Shown: positions 34,703 to 46,864 of the stretch, in pieces
How positions within the stretch are numbered: the first letter of the stretch is position 1
Layout of the letters: every line of letters starts with the position of its first letter
DNA from: Lamellibrachia columna
Lineage: Eukaryota > Annelida > Polychaeta > Sabellida > Siboglinidae
Direction of reading: 5' to 3'
NCBI GenBank assembly: GCA_963662155.1
Contig: OY759261.1
Coordinates: forward strand, 5,380,227-5,444,226
DNA: 64,000 nucleotides
The notes under the pieces: model-generated
Seen by the model: only the letters and a program-made list of their open reading frames with translations
The model's database searches: none
Told to the model about the DNA's origin: nothing
Program-made: the position numbers and the translations under genes

Positions 34703-34970
34703 GTGTTAGGAGTGGGAAGCCTAGCAGTGTTAGGAGTGGGAAGCCTAGCAGTGTTAGGAGTGGGAAGCCTAGCAGTGTTAGGAGTGGGAAGCCTAGCAGT
34801 GTTAGGAGTGGGAAGCCTAGCAGTGTTAGGAGTGGGAAGCCTAGCAGTGTTAGGAGTGGGAAGCCTAGCAGTGTTAGGAGTGGGAAGCCTAGCAGTGTTA
34901 GGAGTGGGAAGCCTAGCAGTGTTAGGAGTGGGAAGCCTAGCAGTGTTAGGAGTGGGAAGCCTAGCAGTAG
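34703..34970. repeat. 24-bp minisatellite, about 11 perfect copies
   Basis: The unit ends aggagtgggaagcctagcag and all copies look identical, indicating a very recent expansion. It lies directly beside the 78-bp array. Confidence 0.96.
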
Positions 34971-34974
34971 GCTG

Positions 34975-36765
34975 TCAACTCTCTACTCGCTCTTGTTCAA
35001 CTAATAGTACAAATTGTGATTCGTACAAACATGTACCTGACTGCAAGTTGTCATCAATGATTGTCACTTTCTGACGGACTGACTTAGGCAACATGAACAG
35101 ACTGGCAAGTTGTCATCAATGATTGTCACTTTCTGACGGACTGACTTAGGCAACATGAACAGACTGGCATGCTTCTGACCAGTCTTGACCCTGCAGCCAC
35201 CATGTGAAGATTGTGCCAGTTGCTGACCACAACTTAGCAGTGGAAGCCAACTCTCCAAGGTTGTTCACTCTCGGTCAATTGTCAGTCTTCAATCATACAA
35301 CCTTTGCCATTATTAAACCCATACCCAGTGACAGCTTCAATACAATACAAAACGCCTTGCTTACTGCACCACCCATGCCAAATATTGGCAACATCAAATA
35401 ATTACTAAACATGGTGTCATAAAGGAATGTGTTCTCAGAATGATACTGTTTCTTTATAGTACACCAAATCTTAAATTTATCATGATACAAGTTAGAATTT
35501 ATTAAATTCTTTGTACAGTTTTTTTTGGCATATATGCCTAAAAGACAGCACTGGGTCAACAACCTGAGACAATCCAGTTTTAGGGCACAAATCCGGGATG
35601 ATTTTCTAAGATCACTACATAAGTTCACATTCATAGAGCAGATTCCTTTACCAGATATATCATTTGAACGTGATGGGGAAAAGGTCACAGAACAACACAG
35701 TTCGCTTAGGAACTAACTATTTACTGACCTTATTTACATATATTGGTTTGTGACTTTCCATTTGTGACTTTTTGCTGGAATTATTTTAAAATGCACTTCC
35801 TTGTTCTAACTCAATCCGAATCTTTTGACACAGTGTTTGCCAACTGTGACCTGACATTTCCCAAGTAGTCTTTCCCCTTCTCAATCACTGGGACTGTCCC
35901 AGTGTTGTACAACCTGATCCCATACAACCTACAGAGGTCAGACCACAGTTAGGCTTCTGGAAGTGTTCCACACAAATGTACAGCCTAAAATATGCAATTT
36001 AGTTCATTTCAGTTATTTTATTTGCCAAGAAGTAACAATATTCTGCCAGCAAAGTTGGAACATTTGAAATGTCGCACCTTTCACAGTGAGATGTTGCACT
36101 ATGAAGCAGATTTGAATATGCTAGATATTTTGGCGGTGACATTCCCGAAACACCACTAGGCCTACTAATGTTTGGCGAAAACGGTTAAAAGAGCTGGAGG
36201 CATAGAAATTTGACAGAACTTGTGCAGGTTCAGAATGTTTTATGTTCCTTATTTCTTACAATCAGACAAAACGTTAACATGGCCACCAATGGGGAATTCA
36301 ACTGTGGTCTGACCTCTACACCCTGGCTGACACCTGACACCTGACACTGTGGAATCCCTACACAGCTTCCAGCAATAAACACCTATTAAACCTGCTTACT
36401 ATGCCCTCCTGTCATACTTAGGGGGTCATTGATCATTGTAGACATTAACCTGCTTACTGCGCCCTCCTGTCACACTTAGGGGGTCGTTGATCGTTGTAGA
36501 CATTAACCTGCTCATACAAACCATACTAATTCTCAGACTCTCCTCCCCAAGTAGTATTCTAAAATGTTGATAATTTTCCAGGTTGAAACATAAATCAACG
36601 TACCAATGTTCTGACACGGTGTATGTGCCATGTGTACAGCACATACAATAATAAACACCAGAATATGTTTATAAACATTTATCTACAATAATTATATTCA
36701 AGCTTTGTGTTTTTCTAACAATGCTGCAGTGTCATATTGAGAATTATTTTCCACTAAGTTGTGAA
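34975..36765. other. Unique stretch upstream of ptpn4 exon 1, no gene seen
   Basis: Includes a two-copy 64-bp duplication at about 35043-35168 (core gttgtcatcaatgattgtca) and a two-copy duplication of about 60 bp near 36385-36510 (core gccctcctgtcacacttagg). No PTPN linker or FERM motif found. Confidence 0.5.
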
Positions 36766-38225
36766 TTTCTAAGATGTTGAACTGTATTACAGCGCTGAGC
36801 ATCGAACAATTACATAATTTCTAAGATGTTGAACTGTATTACAGCGCTGAGCATCGAACAATTACATAATTTCTAAGATGTTGAACTGTATTACAGCGCT
36901 GAGCATCGAACAATTACATAATTTCTAAGATGTTGAACTGTATTACAGCGCTGAGCATCGAACAATTACATAATTTCTAAGATGTTGAACTGTATTACAG
37001 CGCTGAGCATCGAACAATTACATAATTTCTAAGATGTTGAACTGTATTACAGCGCTGAGCATCGAACAATTACATAATTTCTAAGATGTTGAACTGTATT
37101 ACAGCGCTGAGCATCGAACAATTACATAATTTCTAAGATGTTGAACTGTATTACAGCGCTGAGCATCGAACAAATTACATAATTTCTAAGATGTTGAACT
37201 GTATTACAGCGCTGAGCATCGAACAATTACATAATTTCTAAGATGTTGAACTGTATTACAGCGCTGAGCATCGAACAATTACATAATTTCTAAGATGTTG
37301 AACTGTATTACAGCGCTGAGCATCGAACAATTACATAATTTCTAAGATGTTGAACTGTATTACAGCGCTGAGCATCGAACAATTACATAATTTCTAAGAT
37401 GTTGAACTGTATTACAGCGCTGAGCATCGAACAATTACATAATTTCTAAGATGTTGAACTGTATTACAGCGCTGAGCATCGAACATTTACATAATTTCTA
37501 AGATGTTGAACTGTATTACAGCGCTGAGCATCGAACAATTACATAATTTCTAAGATGTTGAACTGTATTACAGCGCTGAGCATCGAACAATTACATAATT
37601 TCTAAGATGTTGAACTGTATTACAGCGCTGAGCATCGAACAATTACATAACTTCTAAGATGTTGAACTGTATTACAGCGCTGAGCATCGAACAAATTACA
37701 TAATTTCTAAGATGTTGAACTGTATTACAGCGCTGAGCATCGAACAATTACATAATTTCTAAGATGTTGAACTGTATTACAGCGCTGAGCATCGAACAAT
37801 TACATAATTTCTAAGATGTTGAACTGTATTACAGCGCTGAGCATCGAACAATTACATAATTTCTAAGATGTTGAACTGTATTACAGCGCTGAGCATCGAA
37901 CAATTACATAATTTCTAAGATGTTGAACTGTATTACAGCGCTGAGCATCGAACAATTACATAATTTCTAAGATGTTGAACTGTATTACAGCGCTGAGCAT
38001 CGAACAATTACATAATTTCTAAGATGTTGAACTGTATTACAGCGCTGAGCATCGAACAATTACATAATTTCTAAGATGTTGAACTGTATTACAGCGCTGA
38101 GCATTGAACAATTACATAATTTCTAAGATGTTGAACTGTATTACAGCGCTGAGCATCGAACAATTACATAATTTCTAAGATGTTGAACTGTATTACAGCG
38201 CTGAGCATCGAACAATTACATAATT
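36766..38225. repeat. 52-bp minisatellite, about 28 copies, very homogeneous
   Basis: The core atttctaagatgttgaactg is followed by tattacagcgctgagcatcg. I counted only about five departures from consensus over the array (for example two caaatt insertions and one atttac). Confidence 0.97.
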
Positions 38226-38452
38226 TAAAACAGCCAGTAGTACTTCCGTAACAGTGTAATCACCGTGATCACAATGATGGTCACATTTCACATTCACAAT
38301 ATCTTGCAACTATGTCGTTTGACGAGTATGTATCTAATCTGGGGTTTTGTCCATGAGGTGTTTGTCCATAATATCCTGTAGGCATCTAGTTTACACACCC
38401 TCCACCCCTCATGATAGTAGCATAATGTCCTGTAGGCATCTAGTCCACACAC

Positions 38453-39758
38453 TAGTGCCCTGCGCGGGCCTAGAATTTGATCCCAAGCCCGGCCCGCAAT
38501 TAGCAGTTAGAGTCCAGGCCCGGCCCAGGCCCGCAATAATTTTTGAAGCCCGGCCCGGCCCGGTCCGGTCCCGCAAACTAGAATTTAGGCCCAGGCCCGG
38601 CCCGTGAATGTTTGGCCCAGGCCCGGCCCACAAGTTTCAGGCCCAGGCCCGGCCCATACCCGCTGGCCAAAGATGGGTAAGCCCGCAGCCCGCAAGCCTG
38701 CGGCCCGCTAAGTTTAGAGAAGATAAACCTATAATCTTATAACAAAGACGAAAAACAAATAAACTGTAAAACATACTTATTGTTTTATTAAATTAAAAAA
38801 AAACATATATATGTATATATATATATATCGGATGGGGCATAATATCCTTAGCTCTTAGTGGAGTACTACTCTTATGCTGATGTTCCATAGTGTGCTGGAT
38901 GAGTTCTAAAAATCCAGCGCCACCAACTTCTTCAAACTTACGAATATCCTGAAGAAAAATAAAGAAAAACTTCTTAGTGTCATTACTATTAAATATGATA
39001 ACATTTGTTATATTTGGCTTTAATGTATTGGCTTATGGTTAGGGTAAGATATTTGTTTATCTAACATTAAATTTAACATAATTTAATATGATATTTCAAT
39101 TAAATGTCACCCACTGGCACCCAATGGAATTTCCAGCAGGCCTGCAGTCACTAGCCTGAGACAGACAAGTTCAGACTTGTGTGAATTAGTACAAGTGTGA
39201 ATGAATTAGGACTGGGGAGAAATACCAATTACCAACTGGGTTGTACTGGGTAGTGGGCACTTGGCAGTGGGCAGGTCATTCAGGTGGGCAATGTTTGGAG
39301 GGAAGACCTAGACAATAGAATGTCCACTGGTTTGGTCAAAGGGTGATAAGTTGATGGTTAATCCTGGCTTGATTGCCTCTGCAAATATTTATAAAGTAAA
39401 TATTTGGGGCTGGCTACTTCCAGCCAAGTGAACTTATGGGGTCATTAGATTCCATGCAAGGTCTCAATTTGCAACTATATAATACTAAAGAAATAATTTT
39501 AAGCATTAATTAAACGGAATTACAGTTTATAATCAGTTTTTATTAAAATATTAAAAAATAAAGTAATAATCTGTGTTTTGTATGAATATTTTTATTATGT
39601 CCAGGCCCAGCCCAGCCCGCTCACACTAGGCCCAGGCCCGGCCCAAGCCCGCTGTGTTTAAATTGTTTTCAGCCCAGGCCCGCAGTATGTAGGCCCGCAG
39701 TATGTAGGCCCAGGCCCGGCCGGGCTTGGACCCAAAGCCCGGCCCGCGCAGGGCACTA
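38453..39758. mobile_element. hAT-superfamily DNA transposon (non-autonomous), 1306 bp, with 8-bp target duplication
   Basis: The terminal inverted repeats begin TAGTGCCCTGCGCGGGCC at the left, and the right end is the reverse complement of the same. The element is flanked on both sides by ccacacac (38445-38452 and 39759-39766), a perfect 8-bp duplication as expected for hAT. Subterminal regions are dense in ggcccggccc-type repeats. No full transposase is present. Confidence 0.9.
38829..38948 (-). pseudogene. Possible hAT transposase exon remnant
   Basis: On the - strand an acceptor-like ttttcttcag at 38949 is followed by an open stretch beginning DIRKFEEVGGAGFLELIQ. This resembles the D-x-x-P-F-x-x-V-E-x-x-G-F-x-x-L-I region of BED-finger hAT transposases (family knowledge). 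It is about 40 residues, then runs into AT repeats. Confidence 0.45.
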
Positions 39759-40127
39759 CCACACACCCTCCACCCCTCATGATAGTAGCATGATGTCCTG
39801 TAGGCATCTAGTCCACACACAAGTAGGAATCAACTGACAAAATGAGAACATGACAAGTGTTCTTAGTTCATTGCACACCCCAGGCTAGTATACCTTTCAA
39901 CTATTGCTCTACTGAGTTACTCAACAACCAATATTCACACACTTTGACATGTTGTATAATATTAACTTGACACAATATTGCTGGACCCTGTTTCTCCCAG
40001 ACTCCAGTCACCCATAACAAGAATACGTTGCCAGACACCATTGAGCTAAAGTTGGCCGGTGAAGACAAACTCTGAGAACACAACAGCTGCTGCTACCTGT
40101 GAACAATAAATAAAGTATGTAGTACTA

Positions 40128-40304
40128 CAGAACCCCTCTAACAGGGCCACCCAAGTGACTGAGATCAACTGGCTTGATTAAAGGGGTGGTCGAATTACAG
40201 AGGCTGGTCAGACATACAGATGTGGGGGAAACAGACTGTGATACAGTGGTCATTTTAGGGAGGGGGGCATTTCCAAGGGGTGGCCACCTTGAGGAGTTCA
40301 ACTG
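40128..40304. mobile_element. 177-bp MITE with TA target duplication
   Basis: The ends CAGAACCCCTCTAACAGGGC and (reversed) CAGTTGAACTCCTCAAGGTG, each followed by GGCCACCC or CCACCC, form imperfect terminal inverted repeats. TA flanks both sides (40126-40127 and 40305-40306), suggesting a Tc1/mariner-type MITE. Confidence 0.65.
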
Positions 40305-40384
40305 TACTTTTGTTGACATTTTCTGACTTGGGCAGTCTTCCTAAAACTCCCTCCTCAACCCATTTAGCCCACCACAAGTCAGGT

Positions 40385-40730
40385 TTGGTGATATTCATAT
40401 TCGTAGTGTGTGAACAGTTTAACTAATATGTGCAATCCGCTTAATCAAATACAGCGCACTTTTGTTCAAATCATCGAAAGAATTAACTTTGATTGTTAAA
40501 CCGGGTAACTTGCAGACATGTAAACAACCTTATGTTATAGTAACTCGAGCCAGACTCTTTTTTTTCCGCAAAATTTTTAATGGCTCCGATAAAAACTAAT
40601 TGAATAGTGCGTCAAAAATACTAAATAAAAACATTTAGAAATGAGCCAGCATGTCGTAATCCATACGAGATAGGTTTTATTTTTTGTCAAATGTGTTTAA
40701 AAGGACACCAACAAAAAATTTAACCGAGGA
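40385..40730. repeat. Dispersed repeat, second copy of the one at about 1200-1620
   Basis: Shared stretches in the same order and orientation: gtagtgtgtgaa, tttgttcaaatcat, gaaagaatt, aatgagc.agcatgt and gataggtt. It is diverged, so an old dispersed element of unknown class. Confidence 0.6.
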
Positions 40731-41509
40731 GGAAACTTGAAACTTTGACCACCGTTGGATGACAACACAATGACAGTGTTTCTACAATCACCCCACTACA
40801 CACTGCCATAGCCACCTTTAAAAAACTTGAGTCTAGATCTGTCTGTTATCTTAATGTCAATTGTTATAGACAGTTGCTGCCAACAAAGCCTTGCTTGTGT
40901 CTCACTGTTTTATCTCGGTCTTCAAGAGGTTGTTGACAGCATAATATTGTCATACACTGACTTCCACATGTTTGTCCTAGTGTCCTTTGTTGTCCTGCAG
41001 TCTGCCGTAAGGACACTATCTGTCTGTGTCCTGCCCTCCATGCACAACTGAACCCCAGACTATGATTCAGTTGTGTTCATTTTAAAATGCCACAAAATAA
41101 TCCATTATGTCTGCCATTAATCAGCTGGTTGTAGTCAACATGGCGCAGTTGCCGCAGCACTTCACTTTTCCCTCTTCCAGGGAATCTCAAGGACATTGGT
41201 GTTTGGGACAACTGGGAAGCAGGACATGTGGATGTGTAGGCTAGCCATCCCCACAAGTCTACAAGTATATACTGCTAAAAAGTTATCATTTACTATCCTG
41301 TTGTTTGTAACGTCATCTCCCAAGGTGGGGTGATCTAAAAACATTTGTATGTACAATAAATTTGTGCAGTTCAGGGTTAAAATTTACGTCTACAGTGACT
41401 TAATAACTTCTAGGGTGGCTTTCTGAAATGCTTCTGCCATTGGCAGACTTCCTCCTCCTCTACGGTTTACTTTCTTCTTTTGGACGTTGATATGTACAAA
41501 TGTAAAGGC

Positions 41510-41830
41510 ATGTTCTTATATAGCGCAGCATCCAACCTTGGGACTGCTCAAAGCGCTTTACACTTCACCCCCTGGCAGACCTGTTCATTCCAATGCTAAC
41601 TCAACTTCTCTGGAGAGTATTCAGCCATGCTGCAATTACTGCACAAAGACTATGCATTGACATATCCACCAGTGTGTTGCCAGGTACTCATTTATACAGC
41701 TGAGTGAATTGGAGCAAATGTGGGGCAAACAAAATTGCCAAAGCATTGAAATGTCAGCAGATAGGAATCAAAACCTGGTTCTCTCGACTGAGAGTCTGAT
41801 GTTCTAACTGTTATGCCATGTATTAGTAAT
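41510..41830 (-). mobile_element. tRNA-derived SINE copy, unexpanded
   Basis: On the + strand it starts ttcttatatagcgcagcatc, passes cacttcaccccctggcagac, catgctgcaattactgcaca and aggtactcatttatacagct, and ends in the reversed tRNA-like head (ctctcgactgagagtctgat, gttctaactgttatgcc). It is the most complete unexpanded copy here and serves as a reference for the arrays inside the others. Confidence 0.75.
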
Positions 41831-42295
41831 TCTGCCTTTTATTGATGTATATAAAATGAAAACAAAAGTTTAATTCGTCCAGGCTGTGTTGTCATAAAAA
41901 CATTTCCAAACTGGTTTCCTGTCCATCCAGTACAGTGGTTACATCGTCTTTCTGTCAACTTTGTCAAAGCTATACATTGACATATTACACAAGTATTGAT
42001 CGTAGTGTTCATCCAAGGACCACATCAAAACATCAGTCAAAGTCCACTCTAGCATACTGTACTGATGGTTTATATCAGCTATCATAATGCAAAACAGTAA
42101 GCACTCCACTCAGCACCTTTATGAGCAGTAATTGGGTAATATTTGTTGGTGGGGGGGGATACACTGATGTATGATATTAAAGAAAGCAGCTGCTAACACC
42201 TAGTGCTATTTTCATATGACCCCCAAAGTGTCACTCAATCAGGCTCTGCATTTACAGACTTAGCTATACTTGCAGACATATTCATATTGAAAATA

Positions 42296-42720
42296 TGGCA
42301 CTTCTATTGCCTGCAGGCCCTATTGCCTTGATGGCAATAAGGCCTACAGGTCTAATTGCCTTGATGGCAATAAGGCCTACAGGTCTAATTGCCTTGATGG
42401 CAATAGGGCCTGCAGGTCTTATTGCCTTGATGGCAATAGGGCCTGCAGGTCTTATTGCCTTGATGGCAATAGGGCCTGCAGGTCTTATTGCCTTGATGGC
42501 AATAGGGCCTGCAGGTCTTATTGCATTGATGGCAATAGGGCCTGCAGGTCTTATTGCCTTGATGGCAATAGGGCCTGCAGGTCTTATTGCCTTGATGGCA
42601 ATAGGGCCTGCAGGTCTTATTGCCTTGATGGCAATAGGGCCTGTAGGTCTTATTGCCTTGATGGCAATAGGGCCTGTAGGTCTTATTGCCTTGATGGCAA
42701 TAGGGCCTACAGGTCTTATT
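42296..42720. repeat. 33-bp minisatellite, about 13 copies, hairpin-forming
   Basis: Each unit has ATTGCCTTGATGGCAAT, a perfect 6-bp stem with 5-nt loop, followed by agggcctgcaggtctt. Being a multiple of three, it gives frames open on both strands (11-residue periodic peptides), taken as artefacts. Confidence 0.95.
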
Positions 42721-42724
42721 CTAA

Positions 42725-43975
42725 GTGTAATCACCACACTACTGTCGGCAGTTCAATTCAGCCTAACTTCGACATGCTTTAAAAACACTGCAATCCTCGT
42801 ACTTATTCCACCAAAGCTTACTGTAACCACAAAGTACGCATTGTAATTACTGCCACTAGTAACAGAGGGTGCAATGTAACACACCAGTTATTTAACTTTG
42901 GATCAAAGTTCACTTACACCATACACTTGGATGTGGGTTACTGCCTCTTTTACCACGGCTCTGTTTGCTTCATAAAACAGGCTTTCTATCAAGAATTGTT
43001 TATCATAAACTACTGAGCATAAATTATATGAAATGTTTCATCTTTGCTGTTTGACAAAGCAAGCTGCGTTAGAAGCTGCGCTCATTCATTAAGCTGGACA
43101 TTTTCAAATGGCTAAGATTAGGAAATTATGAAAGCATACTTTGACTTCCTTGTCTGTCCATTTCTCATATATGAAACTTGATGTTTGGGATGACAATGTC
43201 ATCACACCGAATGCTATTAAAATCATCAACCACACAACACACAATGTTTGTTTCGGCCACTAATACCTCACACGGGAACAACTGGTATCATTGGAAAGCT
43301 GAATCATTCTTCATTCTGTCTCATATTTATTCATAAGCGTAGTCAATAATAGCTAATGATGATCTAGCTTGCGAAACGCGTCACATAGTTGGTGCCCACA
43401 TTTGGCTGCTTTTACTAAGTGGCGCTGAATAAAATTTACGTTTCCATTTATAGTACCTAAATATGCAACACATTATACCTTTGGAAAGCTATATGATTGG
43501 CCTATCTGAATCAATGTGAATGAGCGAGCTGACTATATGCAGCGAATGAACATTGTTGTTACAAACTCGTGTTGTCTCGGTCGTGTTTCTCGGCCATCTG
43601 GGATTTTTATTTACTAATCCACCATTTCGTTTTCTCACTTCATTTTGTGTCAGTTCACTTTAGGCCAGATTATTTCAAGTTTCCAAGTTGACATTTCGGC
43701 AAATTGCATGACAGCATTAGTTAATCATATTATTATACTAGTTCAGACAGTTAGAACGATGTTGCGAGCTTTTTTGAGGTAAATATCATCAAGTTGACAT
43801 CGTGATTTCTGCCAGCTTCAACAGCCCGCACTGTCATGGTAAACAATGCGGGACCGATGGGCCTGTCTGAATCAGCATAGTCCAGTGTTGGAAAAAATCA
43901 TAAAAATAAAAGTTGTAAACATATTTTATTCATTTTTGTAGTATGTAGCTAATATGTATGGCTACATTTCTCCCA
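42725..43975. other. Unique AT-rich stretch, no gene seen
   Basis: Contains a short direct repeat ttggaaagct at about 43291 and 43481 within otherwise single-copy sequence. A dispersed element is possible but ends could not be defined. Confidence 0.45.
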
Positions 43976-43977
43976 GT

Positions 43978-46861
43978 AACACAGGGACATACAGCCACTC
44001 GGTAATTATACATAGGGACATACAGCCACTCGGTAATTATACACAGGGACATACAGCCACTCGGTAATTATACACAGGGACACACAGCCACTCAGTAATT
44101 ATACACAGGGACACACAGCCACTCGGTAATTATACACAGGGACATACAGCCACTCGGTAATTATACACAGGGACATACAGCCACTCGGTAATTATACACA
44201 GGGACACACAGCCACTCGGTAATTATACATAGGGACATACAGCCACTCGGTAATTATACACAGGGACACACAGCCACTCGGTAATTATACACAGGGACAC
44301 ACAGCCACTCGGTAATTATACACAGGGACATACAGCCACTCGGTAATTATACACAGGGACACACAGCCACTCGGTAATTATACACAGGGACACACAGCCA
44401 CTCGGTAATTATACACAGGGACACACAGCCACTCGGTAATTATACACAGGGACACACAGCCACTCGGTAATTATACACAGGGACACACAGCCACTCGGTA
44501 ATTATACACAGGGACACACAGCCACTCGGTAATTATACACAGGGACACACAGCCACTCGGTAATTATACACAGGGACACACAGCCACTCGGTAATTATAC
44601 ACAGGGACACACAGCCACTCGGTAAATATACACAGGGACACACAGCCACTCGGTAATTATACACAGGGACACACAGCCACTCGGTAATTATACACAGGGA
44701 CACACAGCCACTCGGTAATTATACACAGGGACACACAGCCACTCGGTAATTATACACAGGGACACACAGCCACCCGGTAATTATACACAGGGACACACAG
44801 CCACCCGGTAATTATACACAGGGACACACAGCCACCCGGTAATTATACACAGGGACACACAGCCACCCGGTAATTATACACAGGGACACACAGCCACTCG
44901 GTAATTATACACAGGGACACACAGCCACTCGGTAATTATACACAGGGACACACAGCCACTCGGTAATTATACACAGGGACACACAGCCACTCAGTAATTA
45001 TACACAGGGACACACAGCCACTCGGTAATTATACACAGGGACACACAGCCACTCGGTAATTATACACAGGGACACACAGCCACTCGGTAATTATACACAG
45101 GGACACACAGCCACTCGGTAATTATACACAGGGACATACAGCCACTCGGTAATTATACACAGGGACATACAGCCACTCGGTAATTATACACAGGGACATA
45201 CAGCCACTCGGTAATTATACACAGGGACATACAGCCACTCGGTAATTATACACAGGGACATACAGCCACTCGGTAATTATACACAGGGACATACAGCCAC
45301 TCGGTAATTATACACAGGGACATACAGCCACTCGGTAATTATACACAGGGACATACAGCCACTCGGTAATTATACACAGGGACATACAGCCACTCGGTAA
45401 TTATACACAGGGACATACAGCCACTCGGTAATTATACACAGGGACATACAGCCACTCGGTAATTATACACAGGGACATACAGCCACTCGGTAATTATACA
45501 CAGGGACATACAGCCACTCGGTAATTATACACAGGGACATACAGCCACTCGGTAATTATACACAGGGACATACAGCCACTCGGTAATTATACACAGGGAC
45601 ATACAGCCACTCGGTAATTATACACAGGGACACACAGCCACTCGGTAATTATACACAGGGACACACAGCCACTCGGTAATTATACACAGGGACACACAGC
45701 CACTCGGTAATTATACACAGGGACACACAGCCACTCGGTAATTATACACAGGGACACACAGCCACTCGGTAATTATACACAGGGACACACAGCCACTCGG
45801 TAATTATACACAGGGACACACAGCCACTCGGTAATTATACACAGGGACACACAGCCACTCGGTAATTATACACAGGGACACACAGCCACTCGGTAATTAT
45901 ACACAGGGACATACAGCCACTCGGTAATTATACACAGGGACATACAGCCACTCGGTAATTATACACAGGGACATACAGCCACTCGGTAATTATACACAGG
46001 GACATACAGCCACTCGGTAATTATACACAGGGACATACAGCCACTCGGTAATTATACACAGGGACATACAGCCACTCGGTAATTATACACAGGGACATAC
46101 AGCCACTCGGTAATTATACACAGGGACATACAGCCACTCGGTAATTATACACAGGGACATACAGCCACTCGGTAATTATACACAGGGACATACAGCCACT
46201 CGGTAATTATACACAGGGACATACAGCCACTCGGTAATTATACACAGGGACACACAGCCACTCGGTAATTATACACAGGGACACACAGCCACTCGGTAAT
46301 TATACACAGGGACACACAGCCACTCGGTAATTATACACAGGGACATACAGCCACTCGGTAATTATACACAGGGACATACAGCCACTCGGTAATTATACAC
46401 AGGGACATACAGCCACTCGGTAATTATACACAGGGACATATAGCCACTCTGTAATTATACACAGGGACATACAGCCACTCGGTAATTATACACAGGGACA
46501 TACAGCCACTCGGTAATTATACACAGGGACATACAGCCACTCGGTAATTATACACAGGGACATACAGCCACTCGGTAATTATACACAGGGACATACAGCC
46601 ACTCGGTAATTATACACAGGGACATACAGCCACTCGGTAATTATACACAGGGACATACAGCCACTCGGTAATTATACACAGGGACATACAGCCACTCGGT
46701 AATTATACACAGGGACACACAGCCACTCGGTAATTATACATAGGGACATACAGCCACTCGGTAATTATACACAGGGACATACAGCCACTCGGTAATTATA
46801 CATAGGGACATACAGCCACTCGGTAATTATACACAGGGACATACAGCCACTCGGTAATTAT
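43978..46861. repeat. 31-bp minisatellite, about 93 copies
   Basis: The core is cagccactcggtaattatac followed by acagggacaca or acagggacata. The two unit types occur in blocks; a short run of units around 44770-44880 has cacccgg. Confidence 0.98.
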
Positions 46862-46864
46862 CTG

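Larger units (their letters stand above)
39767..42290. other. Stretch with small dispersed elements, no gene seen
   Basis: Holds the MITE at 40128-40304, the dispersed repeat at about 40385-40730 and the SINE at 41510-41830. The rest is unique-looking. Short open frames here show no domain. Confidence 0.5.
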
